A stretch of DNA of 64,000 bases from Mycolicibacterium hassiacum DSM 44199 (GCF_900603025.1 NZ_LR026975.1:2108001-2172000), one strand, 5' to 3'. Shown: positions 26,340 through 36,783, counted from the stretch's first letter. A program made the numbers and translations. Notes: generated by a model from the sequence alone, not told the origin.

Positions 26340-27545
26340 ATGCCCTCCCGTAACCCCGGAGACCTCGATCCCCGTCTGCTCGCCCGGTTCGCCGCCAACC
26401 GCACCTCGCGGCGGCGCTTCCTCGGCGGCGGCGCCGCTGCCGTCGCGGCGCTCGCACTCGGTCCGTCGGTGCTGGCCGCCTGCGGCACCGAACAGGGCGG
26501 CAGCCCCAGTGGTGCCACCGCTCCCCCGGACGACGGCAGCCCGGCCAGCGGTGAGCTGCGGATCTCGAACTGGCCGTTGTACATGGCCGACGGGTTCATC
26601 GCCGCGTTCCAGACCGCGAGCGGGATCACCGTCGACTACAAAGAGGATTTCAACGACAACGAGGAGTGGTTCGCGAAGGTCAAGGAACCGCTCTCGCGCA
26701 AACAGGACATCGGCGCGGACCTGGTCGTGCCGACCGAGTTCATGGCGGTTCGGCTCAACAACCTGGGCTGGCTCAACGAGATTCGCGAATCCCGGATACC
26801 GAACAAGAAGAACCTGCGCCCGGACCTGCTGAACTCGCCGGCCGATCCGGGTCGCAAGGTGACCGCACCGTACATGTCGGGCATGGTCGGGCTGGCCTAC
26901 AACAAGGCCGCCACCGGCCGCCCGATCACCAAGATCGAGGACCTTTGGGACCCGGCGTTCAAGGGGCGCGTCGCGCTGCTGTCGGACATCCAGGACGGCC
27001 TCGGCATGATCATGCTCTCCCAGGGCAACTCGCCGGAGAACCCCACCACCGAGACGGTCCAGAAGGCCGTCGACCTGGTGCGGGAACAGAAGGAACGCGG
27101 CCAGATCCGCCGGTTCGCCGGCAACGACTACGCCACCGACCTCGCGTCCGGCAATGTCGTGATCACCCAGGCGTATTCGGGGGACGTGGTACAACTGCAG
27201 GCCGACAACCCGGACCTGGAGTTCGTGGTTCCCGAGTCCGGCGGCACCTGGTTCATCGACACCATGGTCATCCCGTACACCACCCGCAATCAGGCGGCCG
27301 CCGAGGCGTGGATGGACTACGTCTATGACCGCGCCAACTACGCCGAGCTGGTGGCCGCGGTGCAGTTCGTTCCGGTGCTGGCGGACATCGACGATGAACT
27401 CCACCGGGTCAGCCCCGAGGCGGCCAACAACCCGCTGATCAACCCGCCGCAATCGGTGCTGGACCGGATCAAGTCCTGGCCCGCGCTCACCGACGAGCAG
27501 ACCCAGGAGTACAACACGATCTACGCCGAAGTCACCGGCGGCTGA
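26340..27545 (+). CDS. potD: Polyamine ABC importer, Tat-exported binding lipoprotein
   Basis: A 401-residue PotD/PotF-like binding protein. The signal has a twin-arginine motif (TSRRRFLGGG, Arg 24-26) and a lipobox LAAC (Cys 48), so it is exported folded and lipidated. Family features include ELRISNWPLYMADGFIAAFQ, VVPTEFMAVRLNNLGWL, YNKAATGRPITKIEDLWDP and the C-lobe GTWFIDTMVIPYTTRNQAAA. It follows potA by 77 bp and precedes potB by 3 bp. The exact amine bound cannot be told. Confidence 0.9.
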   Translation: MPSRNPGDLDPRLLARFAANRTSRRRFLGGGAAAVAALALGPSVLAACGTEQGGSPSGATAPPDDGSPASGELRISNWPLYMADGFIAAFQTASGITVDYKEDFNDNEEWFAKVKEPLSRKQDIGADLVVPTEFMAVRLNNLGWLNEIRESRIPNKKNLRPDLLNSPADPGRKVTAPYMSGMVGLAYNKAATGRPITKIEDLWDPAFKGRVALLSDIQDGLGMIMLSQGNSPENPTTETVQKAVDLVREQKERGQIRRFAGNDYATDLASGNVVITQAYSGDVVQLQADNPDLEFVVPESGGTWFIDTMVIPYTTRNQAAAEAWMDYVYDRANYAELVAAVQFVPVLADIDDELHRVSPEAANNPLINPPQSVLDRIKSWPALTDEQTQEYNTIYAEVTGG

Positions 27546-27548
27546 GCG

Positions 27549-28424
27549 ATGGCGGGCATTGCCAGCAGCAGCCGCCAGCGGAGCAGGATCGCACCGTATC
27601 TGATGGTGCTGCCCGCGCTCGTCTATCTCGCGATCTTCTTCGTGATCCCGTTCGTGACGCTGGCGCGCACCTCGCTGTCGCAGTCGGGCGGGTCGGTTTA
27701 TCTGCCGACGCTGACGTTCGCCTGGGACTTCAGCAACTACTTCGACGCGTTCACCCACTACCGGCCGCAGATCATGCGATCGTTCGGGTACGCGTTCACC
27801 GCCACGGTGCTGTGCCTGATCCTGGCGTTCCCGCTGGCGTACGTGATCGCCTTCAAGGCCGGACGATTCAAGAACCTGCTGCTCGGTCTGGTCATCCTGC
27901 CGTTCTTCGTCACGTTCCTGATCCGCACCATCGCCTGGAAGACGATTCTCGCCGACGACGGTTGGGTGGTGCAGGCGCTCGACGCGGTCGGCCTGCTGCC
28001 CAGCGACGGTCGACTGTTGTCGACCAGCTGGGCGGTGATCGGCGGATTGACCTACAACTGGATCATCTTCATGATCCTGCCGCTCTACGTGAGCCTGGAG
28101 AAGATCGATCCGCGGCTGATCGAGGCGTCCAAGGACCTCTACTCGTCCAACACCCGCGCCTTCACCAAAGTCATTCTGCCGCTGTCGATGCCGGGCGTGC
28201 TGGCGGGCAGCCTGCTGGTGTTCATCCCCGCCGTGGGCGACTTCATCAACGCCGACTACCTGGGCAGCACCCAGACCACCATGATCGGCAACGTCATTCA
28301 GAAACAGTTCCTGGTGGTCAAGGACTATCCGGCCGCGGCCGCGCTGAGCATGGTGCTGATGCTGATCATCCTCGCCGGTGTGTTGCTCTACACCCGGGCG
28401 CTGGGAACGGAGGATCTGGTATGA
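27549..28424 (+). CDS. potB: Polyamine ABC importer, permease B
   Basis: A 291-residue BPD_transp_1 permease with six membrane helices. The EAA coupling loop is visible as DPRLIEASKDLYSSNTRAFT...LPLSMPGVLAG, and the protein ends in a long hydrophobic helix (VLMLIILAGVLLYTRALG). It overlaps potC by four bases (ATGA). Forms the channel with PotC. Confidence 0.9.
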   Translation: MAGIASSSRQRSRIAPYLMVLPALVYLAIFFVIPFVTLARTSLSQSGGSVYLPTLTFAWDFSNYFDAFTHYRPQIMRSFGYAFTATVLCLILAFPLAYVIAFKAGRFKNLLLGLVILPFFVTFLIRTIAWKTILADDGWVVQALDAVGLLPSDGRLLSTSWAVIGGLTYNWIIFMILPLYVSLEKIDPRLIEASKDLYSSNTRAFTKVILPLSMPGVLAGSLLVFIPAVGDFINADYLGSTQTTMIGNVIQKQFLVVKDYPAAAALSMVLMLIILAGVLLYTRALGTEDLV

Positions 28425-29266
28425 CCAGCCAGGCGCTGGACGCCGCCACCAGCCCGGAACCGGCCAGCCTCATCAAGGGCAGGCCCCGCTGGGGTGATCT
28501 GTTGCTGCGGTTGGCCGCCGGGCTGGTGTTGCTGTACCTGTTCCTGCCGATCTTCGTGATCGTGCTGTTCTCGTTCAACAAGCCGGCGGGCAAGTTCAAC
28601 TACACCTGGCAGGGTTTCACGCTGGAGAACTGGGCCGACCCGTTCAAGTACCCGCAGCTGACCCAGGCGCTCAAGCTGAGCCTGAACGTGGCCGCGGTGT
28701 CCACCGCGATCTCGCTGGTGCTCGGCACCCTGGTGGCGATCGCGTTGGTGCGTCAGCGGTGGCGCGGCCAGCGCGCCGTCGACACCTTCCTGGTGCTGCC
28801 GCTGACCGCCCCCGAGGTGGTGATGGGCGCGGCCCTGCTGACGTTGTTCCTCGACCTCGGCTGGGCCACCGGGTACACCACGATCCTGCTCGCCCACATC
28901 GCGTTCGAGGTCAGCTTCATCGCGATGACGGTGCGGGCCCGGGTACGGGGCTTCGACTGGACCCTGGAGGACGCGTCGCTCGACCTGGGCGCGAGCCCCG
29001 CCCGGACGTTCTTCAAGGTGACGCTGCCGCTGATCACCCCGGGCATCGTCGCGGCCGCGATGCTGTCGTTCGCGCTGAGCCTCGACGATTTCATCATCAC
29101 GTACTTCGTGAGCGGCTCGACGGTGACCTATCCGCTGTACGTCAACGCCGCGGTCAAGGCGGCGGTGCCGCCGCAGATCAACGTGTTGGCGACCGCGATC
29201 CTGGTGGTCAGCCTGATCCTGTTGGCAGCGGGAACCCTGTTGCGCCGCAAGAGGTTCGAGGGCTGA
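28421..29266 (+). CDS. potC: Polyamine ABC importer, permease C
   Basis: A 281-residue BPD_transp_1 permease of the PotC type. It has an N-terminal helix (LVLLYLFLPIFVIVLFSFN), the EAA loop LEDASLDLGASPARTFFKVTLPLITPGI and the family stretch FALSLDDFIITYFVSG. ATG 28421 overlaps the potB stop. Last gene of the operon; it ends 4 bp from the convergent Vms1-like gene, with no visible terminator. Confidence 0.9.
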   Translation: MTSQALDAATSPEPASLIKGRPRWGDLLLRLAAGLVLLYLFLPIFVIVLFSFNKPAGKFNYTWQGFTLENWADPFKYPQLTQALKLSLNVAAVSTAISLVLGTLVAIALVRQRWRGQRAVDTFLVLPLTAPEVVMGAALLTLFLDLGWATGYTTILLAHIAFEVSFIAMTVRARVRGFDWTLEDASLDLGASPARTFFKVTLPLITPGIVAAAMLSFALSLDDFIITYFVSGSTVTYPLYVNAAVKAAVPPQINVLATAILVVSLILLAAGTLLRRKRFEG

Positions 29267-29269
29267 CCC

Positions 29270-30448
29270 TCACCACCGCAGCAGCGCGGCTATCCCGTCG
29301 GCGTCGGCGAGCCCGGAACCGGCGGCGCCCTCGATCGGGATGATCCGGGCCCTGGTCTCCAGTGCTCGCTCGATCATCCGCTCGGTGAACCGCGGATCCG
29401 GGGAACCGCCGTCCGGACCCACCTCGTCGCCGCCGTAGAGCGTGCCGTTGGCCCCGACCCGCCCGACGTAGCGCACCTGCGGGTCGTACACCAGGTGCGA
29501 GACCCGTCCGACGCTCAGCGCGGTGGCCACCTCGCTGAGCCCGAGCACACCGCGTCCGGGGCCGGCGTTCGCGCGGATCTCGTCCAGCAGTCGCCGTTCC
29601 CATTCGGCGTGCTGGGCGTGCGCCCACTCGGTGACCAGCTGCGCCAGCGCGGCGTCGTCGAGGCCCGTCAGCACCCGGGTGTCACCGGACACCTTGTCGC
29701 GCAACGGTTGCGGAATCCGCTCGATGCACTCTTCGGTCCACTGCTCGCCGCAGCTGACCAGGATCCGTTCCCAGCCACGCTCCTCGGCGAGCCTGGCGGC
29801 GACCTCGCCGACCTGATCGAGAAACCGCTGGGCCTGCGCCCACTCCCGGGTGTCGCGCTGCTCGCGGATCGGCGAGTGGTACTGCCCGGGCGGTCCGCCG
29901 CCGCGCTGGCCGGCGCGTTCGTGCGGCGCCTCGACGTACTCCCGCTCCATGGTGCTGAGCTCCTGCAGCACCCCGACGCGCCATTCCAGCACCCGGGCCT
30001 GTCGCGCCGACGCGATCACCACACCGGCGGGACGGCCCTCGTCGAGCAGCTCGAGCAGCGGATGCAGGAACGGGGCGTCGTCGAGCACCACCCGGTTGGC
30101 CACCGGCAGGGCGCTCTCCAGGCGCAGCGTCCAGCCGTCGTCCAGGGCGATGAACGCGATACGGCCCAGCCCCGACGACCCCTTCGGGTTGGCCAGGTGC
30201 TCGATGTCCGGGCGGATCCGCTCCAGCTCCCCGGCGATCTTGCGGCTGCGGCCGTCACCGGCCTCGCCGATGCGCCGCTGCAGTTCGCGGTAGCGGTTCT
30301 TCAGGTCGATCGCGGTGGTCCGCAGGTTCGGGTCGAGCCTGGGATCGGCGTTGACGTACACGGACAGCACACCCAGCTCGTCCGTGCGGCGGGACAGGTC
30401 CCGGATGCTGTCCGCATCGAGCCGTTCGAGGGCCACCACGTGTCTCAC
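29270..30448 (-). CDS. Vms1/Ankzf1-like (BaeRF family) protein, Rv2629-like
   Basis: A 392-residue protein with an eRF1-related fold. Typical stretches are DELGVLSVYVNADPRLDPN, RIAFIALDDGWTLRLESALP, PAGVVIASARQARVLEWRVG (central VLRF1-like domain) and RILVSCGEQWTEECIERIP. Family members include peptidyl-tRNA hydrolases acting on stalled ribosomes and archaeal-type release-factor relatives. M. tuberculosis Rv2629, a DosR-regulated protein, is of this family. A DosR-like box lies in the divergent region to the CBS gene, which supports a hypoxia or stress role. Activity is not proven by sequence. Confidence 0.8.
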   Translation of the reverse strand: MRHVVALERLDADSIRDLSRRTDELGVLSVYVNADPRLDPNLRTTAIDLKNRYRELQRRIGEAGDGRSRKIAGELERIRPDIEHLANPKGSSGLGRIAFIALDDGWTLRLESALPVANRVVLDDAPFLHPLLELLDEGRPAGVVIASARQARVLEWRVGVLQELSTMEREYVEAPHERAGQRGGGPPGQYHSPIREQRDTREWAQAQRFLDQVGEVAARLAEERGWERILVSCGEQWTEECIERIPQPLRDKVSGDTRVLTGLDDAALAQLVTEWAHAQHAEWERRLLDEIRANAGPGRGVLGLSEVATALSVGRVSHLVYDPQVRYVGRVGANGTLYGGDEVGPDGGSPDPRFTERMIERALETRARIIPIEGAAGSGLADADGIAALLRW

Positions 30449-30510
30449 CCCCTCCCTCGGTGCGCGGATCGGCTGCCTTCAGTCCTACCGGGCGGGACCG
30501 GTGCCGGTCA

Positions 30511-30524
30511 GGGTCATAGGTCCC
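30511..30524. promoter_or_regulatory. DosR-like box between the Vms1-like and CBS genes
   Basis: GGGTCATAGGTCCC (reverse GGGACCTATGACCC) resembles the DosR consensus core GGGACTNNNGNCCC. It lies 63 bp upstream of one gene and 59 bp from the other. Homologues of both neighbours belong to the DosR (dormancy) regulon in M. tuberculosis. Confidence 0.55.
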
Positions 30525-30582
30525 CTCGGCGTTACCCCGTTCGTCCCTATGGAATTCCTCCGCCGGCGCGGATAACTGAGAC

Positions 30583-31434
30583 ATGACTCTCCGTTGGTAC
30601 CGGCGCCCCCGCCTCGTGGTGCTCAATCCGAACGACACCGTGCTCGAGGCGGCACGCGCCATCGAGGCCAACCGCATCGGCGCGGTGGCCGTCCAGAAGG
30701 ACCGTCGGCTGGTCGGCATCGCGACCGACCGTGATCTGACGGTGCGTGCGCTGGGTCGAGGGCTCGACCCGTCCTCGACCACGATCTCCGAGGTGATGAC
30801 GCCGTCGCCGCTGACGCTCTCCCCGCGCGACAGCGTCGACGACGCCATCCGGCTGATGAAGGAGCGCAACATCCGGCGCATCCCGCTCGTCGAGGACGGG
30901 CGGATCGTCGGCATGGTGACGCTCGACGACCTCATCCTCGAGGAGGCGGCTCCGCTCGAGGAGCTCGCCGCCGTCGTGGAGGCTCAGATCGGCGAGGGCG
31001 GTCCCGCCGACAGCGACCGGCTGCCGTCGCGCCGGCGCAGCATGGTGCGTGCCGAGGCCACGCTGCAGCGGCTGGTGAAACAGGTGCAGGAGGAGGCCGA
31101 CCTCGACGACGCCGATCAGGCCCGCGCCGCCCTCGATGCCGTGCTGAGCGGGTTGGTGCGGCGGTTGACCGCCGGTGAGGCCCTGGACTTCATCGCCCAG
31201 CTGCCGTCACTGCTGCAGCCACGGCTGCGGGCGCTGCCACCCGGCCCGGACAAGACCGTCACCCGCGGATCCATCGAGGCCGATCTGGTCGCGCGGTTGG
31301 GAATCGACGAGTCCCGGGCGGCGCGGGTGTTCGTCGCGGTGGCCACGACGGTGCTGGGCAGTGTCAGCCCCGGCGAGGCCGAACAGGTGATCAGCCAGCT
31401 ACCCGAGGACCTGCAGAAAGCGCTCGCCGCATAG
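30583..31434 (+). CDS. CBS-domain pair protein with DUF2267 domain
   Basis: A 283-residue protein. The N-terminal half has two CBS motifs (DTVLEAARAIEANRIGAVAV...LVGIATDRDLTVRALG and TISEVMTPSPLTLSP...IRRIPLVEDGRIVGMVTLDD), residues about 10-125. The C-terminal half is DUF2267 (LDAVLSGLVRRLTAGEALDF...LPSLLQPRLRALPPG, and SPGEAEQVISQLPEDLQKAL). CBS pairs sense adenosyl ligands. A DosR-like box lies upstream; hypoxic response protein 1 (Rv2626c) is another CBS protein in the DosR regulon. A stress-linked sensor role is inferred. Confidence 0.88.
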   Translation: MTLRWYRRPRLVVLNPNDTVLEAARAIEANRIGAVAVQKDRRLVGIATDRDLTVRALGRGLDPSSTTISEVMTPSPLTLSPRDSVDDAIRLMKERNIRRIPLVEDGRIVGMVTLDDLILEEAAPLEELAAVVEAQIGEGGPADSDRLPSRRRSMVRAEATLQRLVKQVQEEADLDDADQARAALDAVLSGLVRRLTAGEALDFIAQLPSLLQPRLRALPPGPDKTVTRGSIEADLVARLGIDESRAARVFVAVATTVLGSVSPGEAEQVISQLPEDLQKALAA

Positions 31435-31446
31435 CCCGCGGCCGCG

Positions 31447-32209
<763 letters not shown>

Positions 32210-32226
<17 letters not shown>

Positions 32227-33037
32227 CGGGCACCCCCAGATACGCCGCGATGACCCGCGGGTCCTCGCGAATCTCCGACGGCAGACCATCGGCGATCTTG
32301 CGGCCGAACTCCAGCACCACGATCCGGTCGGTCACGCCCATCACCAACTTCATGTCGTGCTCGATGAGCAGCACGGTGTAGCCGTCGTCGCGGATCTTGC
32401 GGATCAGCTCGATCAGAGCGGCCTTCTCGGCCGGATTGAAACCGGCGGCGGGTTCGTCCAGGCACAGCAGTTTCGGCTCGGTGGCCAGCGCCCGGGCGAT
32501 CTCCAGCCGGCGCTGATCGCCGTAGGACAGGTTCTTGGCCTTCTCCTCACCGCGGTGCGCGATGCCGACGAAATGCAGCAGCGCCGCGGCCCGTTCGATC
32601 GCCGAGTGCTCCTCGCGCCGGTGTCGCGGGGTGCGCAGCAGCGCCCCCGGCACCGAGGTGAAATGCCGGGCGTCGGTGGCGACCATGACGTTCTCCAGGG
32701 CGGTCATCTCGCCCCAGAGCCGGATGTTCTGGAAGGTGCGGGCGATACCGCGGCGGGTGATCTCGTGCCGTTTTACCCTGCCCAGCGGTTCGCCGTCGAA
32801 GATCACCTGCCCCGAGGTGGGCCGGTACACGCCGGTGATGGCGTTGAAGCAGGTGGTCTTGCCGGCGCCGTTCGGGCCGATCATGCCGAGGATCTCGCCG
32901 CGGCGGATGTCGAACGACACCGAGTCCAGCGCGGTGAGGCCGCCGAACCGGACCGTCAGATCGATGGTCTGAAGCAGGATCTCGCCTTCGGCGGCGTGGA
33001 TCTCCCGGTGAATGCCGGCCAGCTCCTCGACGCTCAC
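32210..33037 (-). CDS. livG: Branched-chain amino acid ABC importer, ATPase LivG
   Basis: A 275-residue LivG-type ATPase: Walker [39 protein letters not shown] after the Q-loop, signature [16 protein letters not shown], Walker [15 protein letters not shown]-loop [14 protein letters not shown]. The RTFQNIRLW and [12 protein letters not shown] motifs are LivG-typical. GTG 33037 overlaps the livM stop. Confidence 0.9.
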
Positions 33038-34230
33038 GACTTCACCTCCCGCATCGGGTTCGCCAGCAGCTCGCGGGCCGTGCGTCCGTAGGCGAGCAGT
33101 TTCTGGCGGGCCGGGAACAGGCCCTGGGGACGGAAGATCATCAGAACCACCAGCGCCAGGCCGAAGAACAGGTACTTGAGGTCACCGAGGTTGATGCCCA
33201 GGAACTCCACCCCCAGCAACCGGTTCGGCAGGTACACGATGACGAACGCGCCGAGCACCACGCCGAGCTTGTTGCCCTGTCCGCCCAACACCACCGCGAC
33301 CAGGAACAGCATCGAGTTGATGATGTTGAACGTCGGCGGCGCGACGAACTGGACCTGACCGGCGTACAACGCCCCGGACAGCCCGCCGATGGCCGCCCCG
33401 ATCGTGAACGCCCACAGTTTGAACTTGAAGGTGTTGACGCCCATCACCTCGGCGGCGTCCTCGTCCTCGCGGATCGCCACCCAGGCCCGGCCGACCCGGC
33501 TGCGCTCCAGGTTGCCGACCAGCATCAGCACGACGACCATCAGCACCAGCCCGAGCCAGAACCACCAGGTTCCGTAGTTGGCCGCACCCGCGGCGTTACC
33601 GCTGGAGAACACCCCGTTCGGCAGGTCCTCGGAGACCCCCAGGCGCGGATAGGCCACCTCGTTGAGCCCGCGCGGCCCGTTGGTGACGCTGGCCAGGTTG
33701 TCGGCGGCCAGCCGGATGATCTCGCCGAAACCGAGGGTGACGATCGCCAGGTAGTCGCCGCGCAACCGCAGCGTCGGGGTGCCCAGGAACAGCCCGCTGA
33801 TCGCGGTGATCGCCATGGCCAGCGGCACACAGCCCAGCCAGGCCCAGTCCTCGCTGAACCATCCGTTCGGGCCGATCTTGTTCCATGGGCTGGCCGGGCT
33901 GGTCAGCAGCGCCACCGTGTACGCGCCGACGGCATAGAACCCGACGTAGCCGAGGTCGAGCAGACCTGCTTGTCCGACAACGACATTCAGCCCGATCGCG
34001 ATGATGGCGACCATGGCGAACTGGGCCATGGTGCCACCGAAGCTGGTGTTCGGTGTCTCCAGCATCGGCGGCGGGAACAACGGCAGCAGGGCGACCAGGC
34101 CGAACGCCAGCGCGCCGAACGCCCACTTCTGCACCCGCGTCAGATCGTCCCACCAGCCGCGCACGGCATCGCCGGGGGCCAGGAGGTATTCGGTCCAGCG
34201 CGACGGGCTCGACGACGGGTCACCGGTCAT
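33034..34230 (-). CDS. livM: Branched-chain amino acid ABC importer, permease LivM
   Basis: A 398-residue permease of the LivM family. The motif AIIAIGLNVVVGQAGLLDLGYVGFYAVGAY is characteristic, as are LRLRGDYLAIVTLGFGEIIRL and RVGRAWVAIREDEDAAEVMG (coupling loop). It carries an extra N-terminal cytoplasmic segment of about 35 residues before the first helix. ATG 34230 overlaps the livH stop by four bases. Confidence 0.9.
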   Translation of the reverse strand: MTGDPSSSPSRWTEYLLAPGDAVRGWWDDLTRVQKWAFGALAFGLVALLPLFPPPMLETPNTSFGGTMAQFAMVAIIAIGLNVVVGQAGLLDLGYVGFYAVGAYTVALLTSPASPWNKIGPNGWFSEDWAWLGCVPLAMAITAISGLFLGTPTLRLRGDYLAIVTLGFGEIIRLAADNLASVTNGPRGLNEVAYPRLGVSEDLPNGVFSSGNAAGAANYGTWWFWLGLVLMVVVLMLVGNLERSRVGRAWVAIREDEDAAEVMGVNTFKFKLWAFTIGAAIGGLSGALYAGQVQFVAPPTFNIINSMLFLVAVVLGGQGNKLGVVLGAFVIVYLPNRLLGVEFLGINLGDLKYLFFGLALVVLMIFRPQGLFPARQKLLAYGRTARELLANPMREVKS

Positions 34231-35276
34231 GCGCGTGCCTTTCCGAGGCTCTCCCCCAGAATTCCGGTCGGGCGGAAGAACAGCACGGCCACCAGCAGCA
34301 CGAACGCCACCACGTCGCGCCACTGTACGCCGAACAGCTGCTGCCCGTAGCTCTCGATGACGCCCAGCAGCAGGCCGCCGAGCAGCGCGCCGCGCAGGTT
34401 GCCGATCCCGCCGAGCACCGCGGCCGAGAACGCCTTGATGCCCAGCAGGAATCCCCCGGAGTAGATGATGCCCTGGGGATTCTTCAGCGTGTACAGCAGC
34501 GCGGCGGCGCCGGCGAGCAGACCGCCGATCAGGAACGTCAGCATGATGACCCGCTCCCGCGACACCCCCATCAGGGTCGCCGTGTCGGGATCCTGGGCCA
34601 CCGCGCGGATGCCGCGCCCCAGCCGGGTCCGGTTGATCAGCACGTCGGCGGTCGCGGCCAGCACCAGCGCCGCGACCACGATGATGATCGTGACGTTGGT
34701 GATGCGGACGTCGAGCCCGCCGATCGAGAACTCGAACTGCGTCTTGGGTGAGACGAGTTTGATCGGCTGCTGGGCGTTGGAGCCGCCGTAGCCGGGCAGG
34801 ATCTTGGGCAGGATGAAGTGGACGAACTCCTGCAACACGAACGACATCCCGATCGCGGTGATCAGGAACGACAACCGCCCGGCGTTACGCCGCCGCAGCG
34901 GCCGGTAGGCCACCGCCTCCAGCCCGAGCGCGGTCGCCCCGGACACCAGCATCGCGAAGATCATGGCGATACCGAGGTAGAACACCGTCAGCACGATGCC
35001 CTTGTCGTAGGTGTCGCCCATCGGCCGGAAGCCCAGGATCATGTCGAGGCAGAAGTACGCCCCGAACATGCCGAACATGAACACCTCGGAGTGGGCGAAG
35101 TTGATCAGCTTCAGCACGCCGTACACCAAGGTGTAGCCGACCGCCACCAGTGCGTAGATCGCACCCCACGACAGGCCGTCGACCGTCAGCTGCAGAATCC
35201 CTTTCCACAGCCCGGCGGTGTCGAAGTTGATGTCCGCAGCCAGACAGGCGTTCTGGCCCACGCACTGGGAGATCAT
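34227..35276 (-). CDS. livH: Branched-chain amino acid ABC importer, permease LivH
   Basis: A 349-residue LivH permease. Typical motifs: GLSWGAIYALVAVGYTLVYGVLKLINFAHSEV, TRLGRGIRAVAQDPDTATLMGV (coupling loop) and FSAAVLGGIGNLRGALLGGLLLG. The first about 25 residues precede the membrane part. It is 79 bp downstream of livK, with a strong hairpin between, so livK may be made in excess of the membrane genes. Confidence 0.9.
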   Translation of the reverse strand: MISQCVGQNACLAADINFDTAGLWKGILQLTVDGLSWGAIYALVAVGYTLVYGVLKLINFAHSEVFMFGMFGAYFCLDMILGFRPMGDTYDKGIVLTVFYLGIAMIFAMLVSGATALGLEAVAYRPLRRRNAGRLSFLITAIGMSFVLQEFVHFILPKILPGYGGSNAQQPIKLVSPKTQFEFSIGGLDVRITNVTIIIVVAALVLAATADVLINRTRLGRGIRAVAQDPDTATLMGVSRERVIMLTFLIGGLLAGAAALLYTLKNPQGIIYSGGFLLGIKAFSAAVLGGIGNLRGALLGGLLLGVIESYGQQLFGVQWRDVVAFVLLVAVLFFRPTGILGESLGKARA

Positions 35277-35312
35277 CCGGCGGCGGCTCCTCGCAGAATC
35301 GGTCTAGCGTAA

Positions 35313-35344
35313 GACGCGTCCGGGCCGACCGGCCCGGACGCGTC
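35313..35344 (-). terminator. Hairpin between livK and livH (partial terminator/attenuator)
   Basis: A perfect 14-bp stem (GACGCGTCCGGGCC and its complement) with a 4-base loop lies 12 bp after the livK stop in the direction of transcription. No T run follows. Being inside the operon it probably lowers read-through or stabilises the livK message. Confidence 0.7.
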
Positions 35345-35355
35345 CTTCGGCGCGA

Positions 35356-36576
35356 CTACTGGACCTTGTAGATCCAGATGAGGCTGCTGGTGAGCTCGCC
35401 GGTCGGGCTCCACTGGTACCGCCGGGCGATGCCCTGACCGTCGTAGTCGCGGACGTACTCCAGCAGCTGCGGCCGGGTGACCGCCCCGGAGTCGATGCCC
35501 TTCAGCAGGATCGTCGCCAGGTCGTAACCCTCACTGCTGTAGGTGCCGGGCTCCTGGCCGAACTTGGTGGTGTACTCCTCGGCGAAGTCACCGGTGGCCG
35601 GACCGCACGGGCAGGACAGCAGGGCGTCGCGGGAGGCGCTGCCGGCCTGCTTGACGAACTCCGGATCCTTGGTGCCGTCCGCGCTGAAGAACACCCCCTC
35701 GAAGCCGGCGTCGCGCAACTGCTGCACGAACGGCGCGGCCTCCGCGTAGTAACCGCTGAAGAAGACCGAGTCCGCGTCGGCCGACTTGACCTGGTTGACC
35801 GCGACGGAGAAGTCCTTGTCGCCCTTCTTCACCGAGCTGTTGCAGGACTGATCGGCGACCGGGCCCAGCGTCTCGCGCACCGCCTGGGCCAGCCCCACCC
35901 CGTAGTCGGTGCTGTCGTCGACCACGCACACCTTCTGGTGGCCGAGGGTGTTCTTGATGTAATTGGCCACCGCCGGCCCCTGCACGCCGTCGTTGCCCAG
36001 CCCGCGGAAGAAGGTCCGCCAGCCCTTCTCGGACAGTGTGACGTTGGTGGCCGAGGCGGTCACCGCGACCAGCCCGGCCTGGTTGAACACGTCGCCGGTC
36101 GCGTTGGTCTCACCGGAGAACGCCGGGCCGATCAGGCCGATGATCGAGGCGTCGTCGACGATCCGGGGCGCGACCTGCGAGGCCTTCTGCGGATCGCCCT
36201 CGGTGTCGAAGGTCTTCAGCTGCACCTGGCAGCCGGGATTGGCGGCATTGTGCTTGTCGATCGCCAGCTGGATGCCGTTCTTGATGTTGATGCCCAGCGC
36301 GGCGTCGGGGCCGTTGAGCGCTCCGGCCATTGCTATCGCGACCGGCGGGCACTCCGCGTTGCCGTCGCCGGCGGGATCGGCGGCGTCACCGGCCTCGGGC
36401 GGCGGAACCTCTTTGCCGTCCTGGTCGATCTGCACCTGCTCGACGATCTTGAGGTCGCTCGCTGCCGTTCCGTTCTCGCTGCCGGAGCCCTCCTGCTGCT
36501 GACAGCCGGCAATGCCGAGCACCAGCAGACCCGCGCTACCGACAGCTACTGCACCTCGTGCCACGCGACCGCGCAC
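35356..36576 (-). CDS. livK: Branched-chain amino acid ABC importer, binding lipoprotein LivK
   Basis: A 406-residue type I periplasmic binding protein. The lipobox GIAGC ends at Cys 25, followed by an acidic linker of about 50 residues. The domain shows PVAIAMAGALNGPDAALGINIKNGIQLA, SIIGLIGPAFSGETNATGDV, DSTDYGVGLAQAVRETL and VFFSGYYAEAAPFVQQLRDA, typical of LivK-like proteins. First gene of livKHMGF. Its ligand could be branched-chain or other amino acids, amides or urea-like compounds. Confidence 0.9.
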   Translation of the reverse strand: MRGRVARGAVAVGSAGLLVLGIAGCQQQEGSGSENGTAASDLKIVEQVQIDQDGKEVPPPEAGDAADPAGDGNAECPPVAIAMAGALNGPDAALGINIKNGIQLAIDKHNAANPGCQVQLKTFDTEGDPQKASQVAPRIVDDASIIGLIGPAFSGETNATGDVFNQAGLVAVTASATNVTLSEKGWRTFFRGLGNDGVQGPAVANYIKNTLGHQKVCVVDDSTDYGVGLAQAVRETLGPVADQSCNSSVKKGDKDFSVAVNQVKSADADSVFFSGYYAEAAPFVQQLRDAGFEGVFFSADGTKDPEFVKQAGSASRDALLSCPCGPATGDFAEEYTTKFGQEPGTYSSEGYDLATILLKGIDSGAVTRPQLLEYVRDYDGQGIARRYQWSPTGELTSSLIWIYKVQ

Positions 36577-36783
36577 GCTTCACCTCCGGGTCGAAGTTGT
36601 CCTCGGGCCCCGCCCCGCTCCGCCCCAACCGGCCGGGCACAGGCGGCGTTTGCTCCGGGAGAACGATAGCCAACACCCGGCCGTGGTGCGCGCTGTTGGG
36701 GCGAGCGCCGTGTCATAGCGGGGTGGTTCGACGTGGGATTCCGCGCCGCGACATGCGGCGGTGGCGGCTGCGGAAACAAGCTT

